Origin: Hygrocybe punicea
Lineage: Eukaryota; Basidiomycota; Agaricomycetes; Agaricales; Hygrophoraceae
Reading direction: 5' to 3'
Length of the DNA stretch: 64,000 bases
Assembly (NCBI GenBank): GCA_963556145.1
Contig: OY744465.1
Coordinates: 310,001-374,000 of the forward strand
Within the stretch, counting starts at the first letter, position 1; the number at the start of each line of letters is the position of its first letter. The translations under genes were made by a program, and so were the position numbers. The notes under the pieces were generated by a model. That model saw only the letters and a list, made by a program, of their open reading frames with translations, did not search any database and was not told the origin of the DNA. Positions 1 through 12,600 of the stretch are shown here, in pieces.

Positions 1-51
1 TTCGCGAGAAAAAAGAGGAAGACGCAGAGAAGAAGAGATCCGTGGGTCGAA

Positions 52-68
52 GGTAACTCTCATCACCA
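52..68 (-). promoter_or_regulatory. Primer-binding site of the LTR-158 element
   Basis: Read on the minus strand, TGGTGATGAGAGTTACC follows the LTR after a 3-base spacer. A PBS starting TGG is complementary to the CCA end of a tRNA. The first 11 bases are the same as in the TRIM-like element at 47470, so both families probably use the same primer tRNA. I did not identify that tRNA. Confidence 0.65.
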
Positions 69-71
69 CAT

Positions 72-229
72 TGGAGTGGTACCGAGGTACCACTCCGGGG
101 GCTCACGCAGGACTCGAGGGAAAGGTCGACTGGATAGGAAGGATGGACTGACTACTACATCTGGAAGGCTACTAACTAGGTCAAACCGTGGAAACCTGAT
201 CACGTGACTGACCAGGCACAACTACTACA
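72..229 (-). mobile_element. 5' LTR of a 158-bp LTR family (LTR-158), body lies left of the window
   Basis: On the minus strand this begins TGTAGTAGTTGTGCCTGG and ends CTCCA. It matches the solo copy at 4632-4789 in length and layout, and resembles 1317-1464 and the split copy at 36909-43345. Three bases beyond its end comes a primer-binding site, so this is the 5' LTR of a minus-strand retroelement running off the left edge. A perfect 11-bp hairpin (73-96) sits at the LTR end. No target duplication can be tested because the far end is missing. Confidence 0.75.
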
Positions 230-1316
230 CCGCGACCCCGCATTTTCGTGAGCCAACGCCCCATACCTACGCCAGACTCCCCCCAGCAATGCTCGACCCA
301 CGGGAACCCCACGCCCACCTCCCATTGCTCCAAACGAGCCCCCGCAACCATTTTTAGCCACCCCAGTGACACGCCACGTCGCCATCGCGTACCCCCATTT
401 TGCCAGCATACCCGGCCCCACACCTGCTCGTAAAGGCTCGCCGCGCCCCCATCTAACACCCAGCCCCCTTTGGCATCCCGCAAGACCCAACCCCTGCCAT
501 TTTGGACCCCGAACACCATCCCACGTGGCCACCTCGCGAATCCCCACGCCAGCGTTACCACCCCCCCCACATACGCCCGTTAGGACCCCCGACCTTGTTC
601 CCTGGCCCTCGCGACGCCTCGCGACCGTTTCCCAGAGCCCACGCGAAGAGATCCCTCGACGCCGGCGCCAGCTCTAGCGCCCAAGTACATAGCTTTCCCC
701 TCTATTTCCTTCTCTGTTTCCTGTCCCCAATTCCTTTTCCTTCCTCTCTATTTCCTTTCCCTCAGTTTCCTTTCCCTCGTTTCCTCTGTCTCTGTCTCTG
801 TTTCCCCCACAATTCAGTTTCATTATTTTTACTACGCCCTTGATCTGTCACCTGGATACCAGTCACTACCCAACCGCCCCACCCACCGAGCCAGAACTAA
901 ACGAGCCCCCCGAACACCTTTTGCACCTTCGAGAACCCCAGATACAAGAACCTGCGACACAAGAACTATGAACCGAGAACTGCGAACCGAGAACCTGTGA
1001 TATGAGAACCGCGAGACATCAGTTTGGTCATCTACCACCACCGTTTTCGATGGACGATATGGTCCCGCTCCACGAGATGGAGGACTGGGAGTCGTGACTG
1101 AGGAGTTTTGGAGAGCTGAGAGAGAGTGTCTAGTTTGGTCATCTGCCACCACCGATCTTCGATGGACGATAGGGTCCCACTCCACATGATGGAGGACTGG
1201 GAGTCGTGACTGGAGAGTGATGTTGAGAGATTTTGGAGAGATTTTTTGGTCAGTTCAGTCTTGTTTTTTGGTTTTCTGCTAGCGACGAGGGCGTCGCTAC
1301 AGAGAAGGGGGGCACT
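230..1316. other. GC-rich interval with CT-rich stretch and a tandem duplication
   Basis: No gene recognised; several overlapping ORFs here have biased proline/arginine composition and no domain. 700-830 is pyrimidine-rich with CTGTCTCTGTCTCTG-like runs. Two copies of an 80-bp unit (1021-1099 and 1132-1211) both begin AGTTTGGTCATCT and end at GGAGTCGTGACTG. A purine tract (about 1300-1312) directly precedes the LTR at 1317. The stretch may be the remnant interior of a non-autonomous LTR element. Confidence 0.5.
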
Positions 1317-1464
1317 TGTAGTGGTTGTGCCTGACAGATCACGTGACCAGTCCCTTAGTCAGTAGCCCTTCCGGATGTAGTAGTCAGTTCATCTTCCTAT
1401 CCCATCCAGACCTTTCCCATCGAGTCCTGCGTGAGCCCCGGAGAGGTCCCTCGGGACCTCTCCA
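1317..1464 (+). mobile_element. LTR-158 family copy in plus orientation, probably a 3' LTR
   Basis: Starts TGTAGTGGTTGTGCCTGA, carries the shared ATCACGTGACC motif and ends CTCTCCA. A purine tract (AGAGAAGGGGGG) lies 4 bases upstream, as expected for a polypurine tract at a 3' LTR. It is opposite in orientation to the copy at 72-229, so the two form a 1.4-kb inverted pair but need not belong to one element. A perfect hairpin occupies 1440-1463. Confidence 0.65.
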
Positions 1465-4250
1465 ACGGGAGTGGATTTTTCGCCATCATTATTACAGCAG
1501 TTTGCATAAAGCATGACAGTAACTGGGCTTTTTTGAATCAATTGAGAAATGTGGACTTGGTAGAATTTTCAATTGATTGCAGAGACAGTGATCAAGTTCA
1601 GGATCATTTTGAAAAAAAAATGGTGTTGCCACCTGAATTTATAATCCTATTATGGTATTTATTCAAGCAAACAAACAAACAATGACTCATTGGTCTTAAG
1701 GACAGGTTATCCCACCCAAATTCAAAGGCAATGACTGAAAAATGGCCTGGTCCAAAGGTGAGCACCTTCTTATGCCCCAAAACACATTTATTGACTGAGT
1801 AATTGTGAAATTTAGTGATCCTGAAGAGTAGGTATCCTAAAATGTCAATTTAGGAGGTATCATTGACATTTGTCCTTAGAGCAACCACCAATGAAATTGC
1901 TTTGGGAACTGCCTTCTTACCTGGTAGGAGTTCATTCTTTACTAAAAATACTAGCCTGAACTGTCAAACAGCAATGTTGTTTACATTACGTTTATGACAC
2001 CACAACTAGCCACCGAAGTCCTGGAAGTCCCAATCACAAACACCGCCAATATCTTGACATCGACACCCACACCGCTGATTTTTGCAGAGCCACTTCCCTC
2101 TCCAACTGAATCACCAAGCCGGCCCATTGCGGGGCCCTCCAATCTTGGGGTGGGATTGCCCATTGCTGGAATATAAGGCTTTGTCATATTAACATTGTTT
2201 CCCTGATGATTGTTAACAGGTGGGCATGTGACTAAGTGTAAAACAAAGTTTGAAAATGATCAAATTTGTCTGATATGTGGAATGGGCGGAGTTGCTGTGG
2301 CAATAAGGATTTCAGATGAAGTTGAAGCTTTGATGTCATGGTTGAAGCTTTGATGAAGAGGCACTGGAGTGCATGAGCAGCCATCAAAAGTGCAAATTGC
2401 CCCACTCGCCATCAGAACTGATGGAATCTGCTGCTACTCGCCGCAAAGTTGAGATGGCTCCAACTCTCACTCTCATCCCTGATGACCTTGATAATGACAC
2501 TCATGCTTGCCTGGATGCAGTGGTTGTCTCTAAGTGTACCGAACTTTCCAACACTGATTTCACTGCCTATCTTTTGGTGAAAATTATTAGTAATTCCAAG
2601 CAAAAACTCAATCAATTGTACAAACACCTGGACAATGCGGAGGATTTACTAGCAAAGTGCCTGGAGTTGATAAAAATGCTGAAAGCAGCATGGGCAAAGA
2701 AATCTTTTAAAGATATTCGAAGACTAGGTGCAATTTCTGTGGTTTTGGCTCAATTGAATAGCAAATGACGATTGTGACAGAAATTCTCCATCCTCTAGGT
2801 CCACTCATCTTCAGGACACCTATGGAACATGAAGAAATAATCAGTCAATGTAAAGGTGTGAGATCCAGAATTTACCTCACATCACTCACTCAACCGAAAG
2901 GCAGCCATTGAGCAATCGTGGGAGTGTGAGTTTGTGGGCGATGCAGCTGACGCCTTATGGGAACACATCAAGTGACATTACAACTCCAAAGATGTCAACA
3001 AAGTTTACACCCATTTCACTGCTGTTGTTCAATCCTCTGGTATGGGAAAGTCAAGAATGGTAGATGAACTATCAAAAAGGTGCTTTACCATACCAATGAA
3101 TCTCTGAGAGTCCACATCAACAGGTCCACACCATGCAGACTTTTCCAACTATATGTTTGATAAAATTTTAGGGCAATTCTAGGCTATCCCCTGGCTGATC
3201 ATGAAGTATGAGACTTTCTGGCTACAGATCTCCCTCAGAACTACATTTATCTGCACATGTGTGCTTTTCTCGAGGCACTTTTCGGACATGCTGCTGAAAC
3301 CATCAGGAATGAACTCTGTTATGCCGATTTTGACCAAATTGCCTTACAGTTCAGGAAGAAGATGATGGAAGGACAGGCTTTCAAATCACCCAACCCTTTC
3401 CAGCAAAATTTTTATCATGAAGTAATTAAGAAGGCGGAAGGGATATTTCATGTTACTAAGGTACCTCAGACATTGTTTCACCTTAGTCTAGCTAATAGTA
3501 GTGATAGGAACATGCAATGCAGGCCGAGACCCCAGTCTATACCTCACCCAGCAAATGGAACAAACAGTACAACTTCCCACCAGCACGAACATGCGAAGAC
3601 CTGGTTGCTATCCTGCATGGGGAACGTCAAGGACCTCCTACACCAGGCAGCACTGCTGATGGCGATGAAGGTCCCCATGTCCTCCTTGCTATTGATGAAG
3701 GGCACACAATCGCAGTCGCAAAGATGAGCAAGGGTATGCAAACTTCCTGGTCCAACTTCATGGAGCTGTGACATGCAATGCATGCTTTACACCATTTACC
3801 AATTTTTTCCCTCCTCATGTCGACAATGGGCAAAATCTCCCAATTAACCCCCACCCCAGGCAATGACAATTTGAAGAGAATCTATTTATGCAAATTAATC
3901 CTGATTCAACTGTTCACTGTCGTGGGTTTTGACACCTTTGCAAAGAGGGTGTCTGTCAATGGCAAGTGGACTTTGGAAGACCTTACTAGTAACGCTCATA
4001 TTGTTTACCTCGGTTGTCCTATGTGAGCATTCTTCTATGTGCAGTCGCTCTACCTGTTTTCCTGACTCTTGCCCCCACAAGGTTCCCAGCCATGGTGGGA
4101 TGCTGGTGACAAAGCTATCCAAAAGGACATTATTTTACTCGCAAGAGTGAAGCTGATCAACCCCGACCCGCTTGGGGTTGAAAACCTGAACAATGATCAG
4201 AAGTTAGCCTGCTTATCTCAGCAACTCCTGATCGAATTCATATAAAAAGT
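1465..4250 (+). pseudogene. Decayed P-loop NTPase-like gene of the type common in agaricomycetes
   Basis: Coding fragments on the plus strand can be followed through stops and frameshifts. From about 3015 the reading TAVVQSSGMGKSRMVDEL contains a Walker A motif (GMGKS). Near 3680 the fragment HVLLAIDEGHT gives a Walker B (hhhhDE). Downstream readings near 3755-4010 (NFMELRHAMHALHHLPIF, LEDLTSNAHIVYLG) and 4095-4240 (WWDAGDKAIQKDIILLARV) continue the same protein. A 131-codon open stretch (2373-2768) may be its N-terminal part. I recall similar large P-loop proteins as a multicopy family in mushroom genomes, but name no function. 1465-2370 shows no clear coding sequence except a short Pro-rich stretch near 1994-2176. 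Confidence 0.55.
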
Positions 4251-4631
4251 GTACTCATGTTCATCAGTAAATTTACACTTGTCTACCAACCATGACAAAA
4301 ACAACACCATGACAAAAACAACAAAACAATATGAAGAAAATCCCCTTCTGCAAGAACTCGTATCAGGTAATGGAGACAATGATTTAGATTCACAACACCA
4401 TTGTGAATTTCAAGTGATGGCATGTGTCAGTGATCATAGGCTGTAGTGAGGATGCTGTTGATCGGATTACTCACCACCACTCCTACATCCTCAAACCTCC
4501 AAGCTGCAGGTTAGCTCTTGTTCCCCACCTTCCTACCTTCTTGCTCACTGAAGTTCCTTCTCATGCACACTTTGTTGTTGGCACAAATTCATGATCACTA
4601 CCTGTGCAATGGGTACCATCAGGAAGAATGT

Positions 4632-4789
4632 TGTAGTAGTGGTGCCTGGGCTGTCACGTGACCCAGGTCCCACGGTTGGGTTCCCTTAGGTAGCCATTTC
4701 CTGTCTGAGTCTTAGTCTATCTTACGATATCCTATCCGATTCCGTTGTCACTTCCCCTTTCGTGTGTGAGCAGCCTCGGACCCACTCCA
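4632..4789 (+). mobile_element. Solo LTR of the LTR-158 family
   Basis: 158 bp, TGTAGTAGTGGTGCCTGG to CACTCCA, with the family's TCACGTGACC core. It is flanked by the 4-bp direct repeat ATGT (4628-4631 and 4790-4793), and has no polypurine tract or PBS beside it. It therefore looks like a solo LTR left by LTR-LTR recombination downstream of the P-loop gene relic. Confidence 0.75.
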
Positions 4790-4959
4790 ATGTAAAGTGG
4801 ATTAACTGTACATGTATACATACTAGTATGAACAAATGATGAAAGGACTACTAGTATTTGCTGTACTCGTTCAGACAACCTGGGGGGATTGAGACTTATA
4901 TCGATCTGGTGAATGAGTGGAAGTAAGCACACCTTACAGCATATCTTTTCCACAAGACA

Positions 4960-5735
4960 TGGCTCAGCCGAGAGGGACAATTCCCACTCTGAGTGGGCCA
5001 GCCAATCTCGGCCGACCAATATCTTTCTCCAGGGCATATGGCTTGGCCGAGGGGTCTATGTTCTGAGGGACATGAGTTGGCCGAAGCAGGGGGATATATT
5101 GGCCAACCGGTCTGGATATTTTGGCTGGCCATGGGAGATGGATTGGCTGACCGGTCTGGGTATCTTGGACGGCCATGGAACATGGATTGGCCGACTTCCC
5201 TGGGTGTGTCGGCTGGCCATGGAACATGGATTGGCCGATGGGGCTGGGTATTTTGGTTGTCCATGGAACATGGATTGGCCGACCGGTCTGGGTATTTCGG
5301 CTGGCCATGAAAGATGGATTGGCCGACCAGGCTGGGTATTTCAGCTGGCCATGGAATATGGATTGGCCGACTGGTCTGGGTGTTTCGGCTGGCCATGAAA
5401 CATGGATTGGCTGACCACAAGGGGTATTCAGCTGGACATGGAACATGGATTGGCTGACCTCTGTGCGTTTATTGGCTAGCCATGAGACATGGATTGGCTG
5501 ACTGTACTGGGTGTAGTCATGGAACATGGGTTGGCCAAAGCTCCAGTTACATTGGGATGGCCACAGCTCTAATTACATCAGCTGTCAATATGATATGCAT
5601 TGGCCAAGACTCAGAATACATTGGCTAGTCATAACACATGGGTTGGCTGTTCCTAATGGGTCTTTGGCTGGTTGTGGGCCATGGATTGGCCAGTGCCAGA
5701 GATATAATGGCCAGCCATGATACGGCTGACCTTGT
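4960..5735. repeat. 44-bp minisatellite
   Basis: About 15 tandem copies of a 44-bp unit built on GGCCATGGAACATGGATTGG followed by CCGACCGGTCTGGGTATTTCGGCT. Copies are most alike at 5100-5400 and degrade toward both ends. Because 44 is not a multiple of three and stops are rare in the unit, long ORFs appear in several frames on both strands; their Trp/Gly/Pro-rich peptides are by-products of the repeat, not genes. Confidence 0.9.
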
Positions 5736-6334
5736 GACATAGGGTTAGGGTTTACACCGATAAAATGCAATAAATTCCTTCTAAGACATTGAAAGCTTAA
5801 CATTACAACAAGTACCCCTACTGTGAATTCACAAACGCCTCTGAAAAGATAACCAGCAAGACCAATGCCATTCAGTCTTGATCTCAAAGGAGGAGCTCTT
5901 CTCCTTCTTGATCAAGACTGACTGACAAAGAAAATACTAACAAAAGTTTTTCGAACAAATAACCAAAAATGGATACTGAAATCAACCAAACTAACAATAT
6001 TTCCTGGTCTCAATGTCACTAAAGGGAGGCTTAAAAGTAATAATGAGACTTACCTAGTCAACTTTCAATGATGCCACCAGGCCCACTACAAGTAGGTTGC
6101 CCGGCAAGGAAATCAGGGGGATTCACCTGCCCTTTTATTTCTGAAGACCTGTACAGTGACAAGCACTCATTTCTGAGGACCAGACACCAACAGTTGGCAT
6201 GCAGAGATGCCACAATGTTCATTCAAGTTGAACAGATAACTTCAACAAAAGATACTGTCAGTAATGGGGTAATACAAATTAATCACTCATCTAGATGCAA
6301 ACATACCAAAGAAGATACCTGCCGGTGAATAGGC
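5736..6334. other. Intergenic stretch with one strong hairpin
   Basis: AT-rich, no gene seen. A hairpin at 5873-5920 pairs CAGTCTTGATC with GATCAAGACTG and has a second inner stem (AAGGAG/CTCCTT). Two telomere-like GGGTTA units near 5743 are too few to mean much. Confidence 0.5.
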
Positions 6335-9300
6335 TAGAGCACGGGTAATACAAACCCGCACGGGTAGTGAGTACGGGTATGTGTGGGTAAGAGTACGGGT
6401 ACATAAAACAGAACCCGTGACCTTCATATATACCTGTCATTACATCTAACACCAATAGAGAATATAGCTACTTTGTGGCACACTCGTGGACACACAACTA
6501 CTACATATAAATAGGGGCTCAAACTTCACCCACTCCATCATGCCTCCCCCAAAAAAATCCATGCCTCCTCCCAAAAAATCCTGCTCCCAGGCCAAATCCA
6601 GGCCTTCCCAGCCTCAACCATCCACCCAAATGTCCAGCAGCCAGCCTCGTAATGGCCAAAAGTGACCTGCTACTGAAGAACCAGTGGCATCCTCCAAGCG
6701 GCATAGGTCGTCGACTGCAGACTCATCCACAGCGTCACTGTCTCAGTCACAGACCTTGCAGCAGCCTGCCGTCACCCCTGCCATGCAGGTCAGGCCGGCG
6801 CCAACGGTCACCACCATCATCGACACTGACGATGATGAAGACCATGTCCACAGCTCGGTAGCGCCAGGATCCAAGAGTGCACGCGATGATGATGAGGAGG
6901 GAGAAGAGCCTGTCAATTCCGAGGATGAACTCGGTCAGCCAATATTCTATGGTGCCATCCAGATTAAATCACTTACCTTGATGTACAGAGCACCTGCGAA
7001 AGGACTGGGTTTCGTCAGTTTATGCATTTTACCATCCTATTCCTGATATCGGGTACGACGACAAGGGGCGCCGGTTCCATACTTTCTGCTGTGCAGCTCG
7101 GGGTTGCCGAAAGGGAATTCGCCGTTTCCTCGATAAGGGCGACGCTAAATCCACAAGCAACCTTTTAAAACATGCACGAACGTGCTGGGGAGTCCAGACT
7201 GTCGACAGCGCGTGTGGCCTCACAGCCACACAGACTCGTGAGGGTCTTGTAGAGGCCGTGGATGGGTCTATAACGGCGCACTTTGAGCGTCAGGCAAAAG
7301 GCAAGGTAACTTACTCACATCGACCACACACCAAGATGGAGACCAAGGCAGAGATCGTCCGCTGGGTTGCTGAGAATTGTCGGCCATTTAAGATCGTGGA
7401 GGATTGTGGCTTCCGGTCGTTGATGAAAACGGGCCGACCAGAGCATTACATACCTTTGCGCCACACCGTCTCTCAGGACATCAAGCAGGTCTTCGCTCGT
7501 ACAAGGAACCGGATCGCCAAGATGCTTAACGAGTATGAGGGGCGCATCAGTTTTGCAACTGATGCTTGGACTTCGCCGAACCACAAAGCATATGTTGCTG
7601 TGACAGTGCACCTGGAATGCAAGGGACAGCCCTTGTGCCTCATCCTCGACGTCGTCGAGGTCGCGAAGGTATGTCACTCACTATGTTTTCACATCATGAC
7701 TGATCCGATGATCCCAGTCACACTCAGGCATTAATCTCGCAGCCACGTTCATAAACATATTGCGAGAGTTCCAGATCGAGCATAAGGTGGGCGCAAATCG
7801 TCAGTCATGCGTCTGCAGCTAAATCAGACGTACCAGATGTTGAGTGTCACATGCGACAATGCGTCATGCAATGACACGATGGTCAATGAGATGGCTGTGG
7901 AGATTGATAACTTTTCCGAGGTCAATCGAACTCGGTGTTTTCTGCACATTGTGAATCTTGTAGCCAAGTCCCTGCTGAAGCCATTTGAGACCATAAAGAA
8001 GGGGTTACAAGATGACGCGCTGCAGCGTGAACTGGATGAGATGGCAGAGGACTTGGAACTCGAAGAAGTTGCCACACAAGCATTTGGAAACGGTGTATGT
8101 GATGATGATGAGTCCACTGAAGATGACATTGATGGGTTGGTGGATGAGATGGAAGACCTCTCTGAAGAGGAGCGCACAGAGATACGGGCTCAGATCCGTC
8201 CTGTAATGCTTGTTCTCGCCAAGGTTAGTGAACATTGCACGAGTAATGGCGCGACTCATCAGGACCTCGTTATGCAGCTCCGGAAACTAGCGTTCAAGAC
8301 GATACACTCCACCACGATCCTGTTGCCTGCTTGGGACTCGTGCTTCAAGGAAATCGACGAAGCTCTTCGACGAATGCCGCGCGATGTTCGGACTCGTTGG
8401 AACTCAACCTATGACATGCTGGCCTTTGCTCTGAAATACAGAAATGTCATTGAGAACTACACAGCGGATCGAAAGAACAACTTACGTCCATATGAGCTGT
8501 CAGAAAAAGATTGGGATATCATTCAGCAGCTGTGCGACATCTTGAAGGCATGTGCTGTGCACTTTCCCTAAATAGAAATGACTCAACTGGCACAAACATG
8601 CAGATTCTCAAAGACGCAACTCTGTTCTTCTCTCGTGCAACCCCAAATCTCGCTGTCATCATCCCGGCAATGGACGAGATTGACCAGCGCTTCAATGATA
8701 TACTCAAAAAATCGACCATCGATAAGTCCATCAAATCCGCAGTCCACCTCGCACTCGCAACGTTGAATCGGTACTATTCACTCACAGACACTTCAGAGGT
8801 CTACCGGATCACGATGAGTACATTAACATCTATTTTTTCGGTTGAATCTCGAGCTTACCAGAACGCTAGTCCTGCATCCCCATCACAAATTGGCTTATTT
8901 CAAGACTCAGCAATGGGAGCCGGATTGGATCGCAACTGCAGAGGAACTCCTTCAGACTGAATACAATCGTCACTATGCGTCGGGAACCGAGTGTGTAGAC
9001 GTTGCGGCTAGTACTGGTGAAAATACAGCCGCTCAGGTGCGTATATGCATTTTTTTGAGTTTTTTTGTATTGTACTCACAACGCTGCCTGGTCAGGAATC
9101 TTCCGCCAACATTTTCGATACTATTCCCGCCCTCGCTGCACCCAAGCTGTCAGAGTTGCGAGACGAGATCACTGTCTACTTAAGCACGGACCTGGAGATG
9201 GTCCCAGACGTCATTGCGTGGTGGATCGACAAGCGGGTGGTCTTCCCGACGCTATACCGAATGGCGCTGGACTACCTGACGATTCCAGGTATGTATCCAG

Positions 9301-9655
9301 ACTCTTCATATATGTCCTGATCTAATATATTTGTGCAGCCACCTCTGTTGATGTCGAACGAACATTCAGTCGAGGACGTCTCTTACTCTCTCATGTCTGA
9401 AGCCGGCTCTCAGTCCAGTCCACGCGTGCTTTATTGTGTCTGGGTTCCTGGAGCCTATTGGGTCTCGTGAAGGATGAGGATGTGTTGAAGGCTACAACAC
9501 AGCCAGATCTGCAGGAAGATGAGCCTGAGTTGGCATGGAACTGCCATGGCTGCCCCTGTCTCCATTGGCATCATTGTTGTCATTTGGTGACTGTCATTGT
9601 CATCTTCAACGTCGCAATGGACATGGACGGCGGTCTGCAAATGAAAAGTCAGTAA
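6335..9655 (+). mobile_element. hAT transposon, 5' end visible, 3' end not found
   Basis: The presumed 5' end TAGAGCACGGGTAATAC at 6335 is followed by repeated ACCCGT/ACGGGT motifs (6343-6415), a layout typical of hAT subterminal regions. The transposase gene lies directly downstream. I searched for the inverted TIR and for a second copy of the flanking octamer GAATAGGC downstream and saw neither, so the 3' end is probably deleted or diverged. Confidence 0.7.
6540..9655 (+). pseudogene. hAT-family transposase, nine exons, two premature stops
   Basis: Exons fit 6540-6933, 6989-7668, 7718-7786, 7837-8223, 8278-8547, 8604-8817, 8870-9036, 9096-9288 and 9339-9655, about 896 codons. The introns are 49-59 bp, GT..AG except a GC..AG one at 8548, and every junction keeps phase. 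The N-terminus is Pro/Lys/Ser-rich. A BED-type zinc finger (FCCAARGC...NLLKHARTC) lies near 7085-7200. The RNase H-like core starts at ATDAWTSPNHKAY and continues through SVTCDNASCND. The C-terminal dimerisation segment reads TSVDVERTFSRGRLLLSHV then SRLSVQSTRALL. TGA codons at 6663-6665 and 9398-9400 break it where an Arg is expected; both fit CGA to TGA. A transposase of this class cuts and rejoins DNA at its TIRs, but this copy should be inactive. Confidence 0.9.
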
Positions 9656-12600
9656 ATATAAACTATAAGATGTAAGACACTTACCTTGAGCAGAGACCAG
9701 GTCTATTTCCCTGACCTCTGCTCATTTGCGTTGGGATGTCGAACCGTGACATGATGTGGTGCACTTTGTTGACCACACAAAGGGAGAGGCGGGGATCACC
9801 ACATCGGGACATAGTGACAACCTAGAGAGTGCATGAGGTGAATGTAATCAACTGAAGACCTCCGAAACATAGTCTGACAGTGGCTAAGAAAAAATGGCCA
9901 GAGTACATGGCCAACGCAAGCCCAAACAGTGGGTGCGGTCCTCAACAGACTGGGTGCAAGGGAAGCATCAGGGGGAAGAACAGGAGGGATCGCACAAGGG
10001 CATGTTGTGGGGGTAATCAACATATCTTGACGTTTTGTGGCAGTGAAAACAAACAACCATCACGTGTTTGGTTTATTTAGGGGAGGTCTCAATTGACTTG
10101 CGTCGCTCATGAATATTGCATGAATGTTTGAACATTTATTTAATTTGGATGGTGGCCGCTCCCATGTCACTTCTGCTTCACTTGGTTTCAGGGGCATGGT
10201 ATTTGTTCACATGGCAAGAATGGAATGCTTTGGATGTATTTTAAAATATGAACTTTTTTGAACTTATGACATAATTTCTCATTGAGAAAAGGTGGATGAT
10301 AAGTTAGCAGAAGTAAGGCAAAAAAAGCTAAAGCTGATGGTCAAAAGTGGAAGTGGCTGATAAGTCCAAAAAAGGAATGTGTAGATTTTCTGATGAAGGA
10401 TAAGATAGCAGACACTATTGCTGGAGTTGAGAGATTTTACAGTGACCAAAGTCAGGGATTATTTACACCGCTATTGCTGGAGTCGAGGTCAGCTCCGATC
10501 CCAGCCTTACAAAGCGTGTCGCATTGGTCATCCATCCAGCTTTATAAGCATTGTATAGTGTGCAGGTGACGCTGAGTCCGGACAAGTCAAGCAACCAAGT
10601 TCCAAGTCCTAAATTTATTTAGGCTCGGTCTTAATGCGGATTTGGACCTGAGGCACAATTTCGACCATCCATCTATTCTCGCGGCAATTGCCGAGTTTGG
10701 TCGTAGTTATATACAAACTCTAATTCACGCAAGTATCTGGCATCCTCTTCACCTCTAATCGATAGTTTTTCCCCACACGTATGGCACTTCGGGACAGGTT
10801 CCACTAGTATTCACATTCCCGATTTTCGTTCTAAATCTCTCTCTGCTGTGAGGTGCAAGCTTGCTCAACGACATCCAGATTCCAGATGACAACATTGCTT
10901 CCTCATATGGCACTTTCATAAATAGCTGAGTGCATAACTTTACCTTCAGTGTTGACTACGAGAAGCAGTTAGATTGCATGGGTGAGTTGGATGGAGCACC
11001 AGATGACAACAAAATGGGCAGCTGGAGTACTCCGCTGCCCATCAATTTTTTAAATCTCTTTTATTCAATACTCACTGTTAATTCATAGATTAATCAACTC
11101 CATCCACCACAACCACAACCACAACCACCATCACAACAATCAACGCCACCACTGCCGCCATTACCACCACCATCACTCCAATAACACTCCTACTGACATG
11201 TCCAAACCCCGTTTCAAACGCAGCCAAACATTCAAGCATGCAAACGAGTGGGAACGGAGCGGTAAATGGAGCAGAATGTGCAGCGAGGGTGGTGCTTCCA
11301 CCCCCACTGGTCAGAAGTATGTTTTATTATATTTTTTATTATTCATCTTCTAACAGAAACTTGAAGTGGTGCCACTACCAACACCATCACCACATGTGTC
11401 CCCACCCCGATCCATTGCGTACGAGGTGCCTGGCACCTGAAGTGAGACACTACGCAATCTGACTGCGTACAGTGCCAGCAAATGCCAGCACTCAACACCA
11501 CCCCCCAGGAAGGAACCAAGACCAAATGCCCACGCAAAACATGTGCATTCTGCCAGAGGAGGGCATGGCAGACCATCTACACCCCCATTACACCTCGTGA
11601 TGACACTAGCCACATTAATTGATGTGTGCAGGGCTCTCGCGAGGTTAGATGGTGGTAGGGCTCACACGAGCCCAAATGGCCCAACTATAACCATAGGAGA
11701 CCCGTGCCGAGCCGCAAGACATGCACGCAGAATCACGCACTTGCCCAGACTGGCCCACACACCCCACAGCCATTGCCGATTTAGAAACAGGTTACAGATC
11801 CCCATCGCTGTGAGGGAGGATGGGTTGAGATAGAGGGCTGTATTCAACAAACAAGTGGGCGGCACCTGATGAGCGAGAGAGTGGGACAGACATGCAGATG
11901 TAGAGTTGCTGAGAGAAGACAGAATGAATAGAAAAACATGTATAGTAATGGTAGCGGGACGTGTGTGTGTTATCGTGTGCAGCACAAAAATGTATATTCA
12001 CATAAGTGATACATCATTATTCTACATCTGTTCGGTTGAGCCTTGCCTCTTTGCCGCATTCCAACTGTCAAGCTTTCCATTGGGAAATTGGTGGTGGAAT
12101 TGGGAATAGGTATCTTTTGCAGCTTTCAAAGGTGGTTGTGGTTGTCACTGGCTGGAGCTGTCTCACACGTGTCACTTCTTCATGCAACACTTCGAACTCT
12201 CAGCACAAAATACGACCGTTTTGTTTTCTATGGATTATTCCATTCTTGACAGTCATCCTCACTGTGTCTGATCTCATCCTTACTTATACGCTGGGCCATG
12301 TGTGGATACATCCCGGTCAACTCAGAACTTCGGAGGTATTTTCACTCTTTGCTTATGGTTTGCACTGATGTTGATTCTGCAGGCTTGATGTTCCTACCTG
12401 TTGGCCTGACTGGTCTATGCATCCGTATGTTTTTGTTTGCCTTCGATGCCTGTTGTTTTATCTTGTCTTCGCTAGAAACATGTCTTCTTTTGTTGGGACA
12501 TGTTCCCAATTATTGTTTCGAGACATTCCTTGTCCCCCCGGCACATTGCTTATGTGAGTTTTCCTATATTATCATTTATATGCATTTAAATTCCTGATAA

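Noticed and set aside
181..843. Several ORFs of 100-129 codons on both strands
   Set aside because: High GC with low stop density explains them; composition is biased and frames overlap on both strands.
4896..5527. Overlapping ORFs of 161-187 codons on both strands
   Set aside because: They are produced by the 44-bp minisatellite, whose unit has few stops; peptides simply repeat the unit and have no domain.
5741..5755. Telomere-like GGGTTAGGGTTTA
   Set aside because: Only about two units; too short for an interstitial telomere or chromosome end.
11016..11040. Palindrome centred on GGAGTACTCC as a terminator or operator
   Set aside because: No gene lies nearby and bacterial-type terminators do not apply in this genome.
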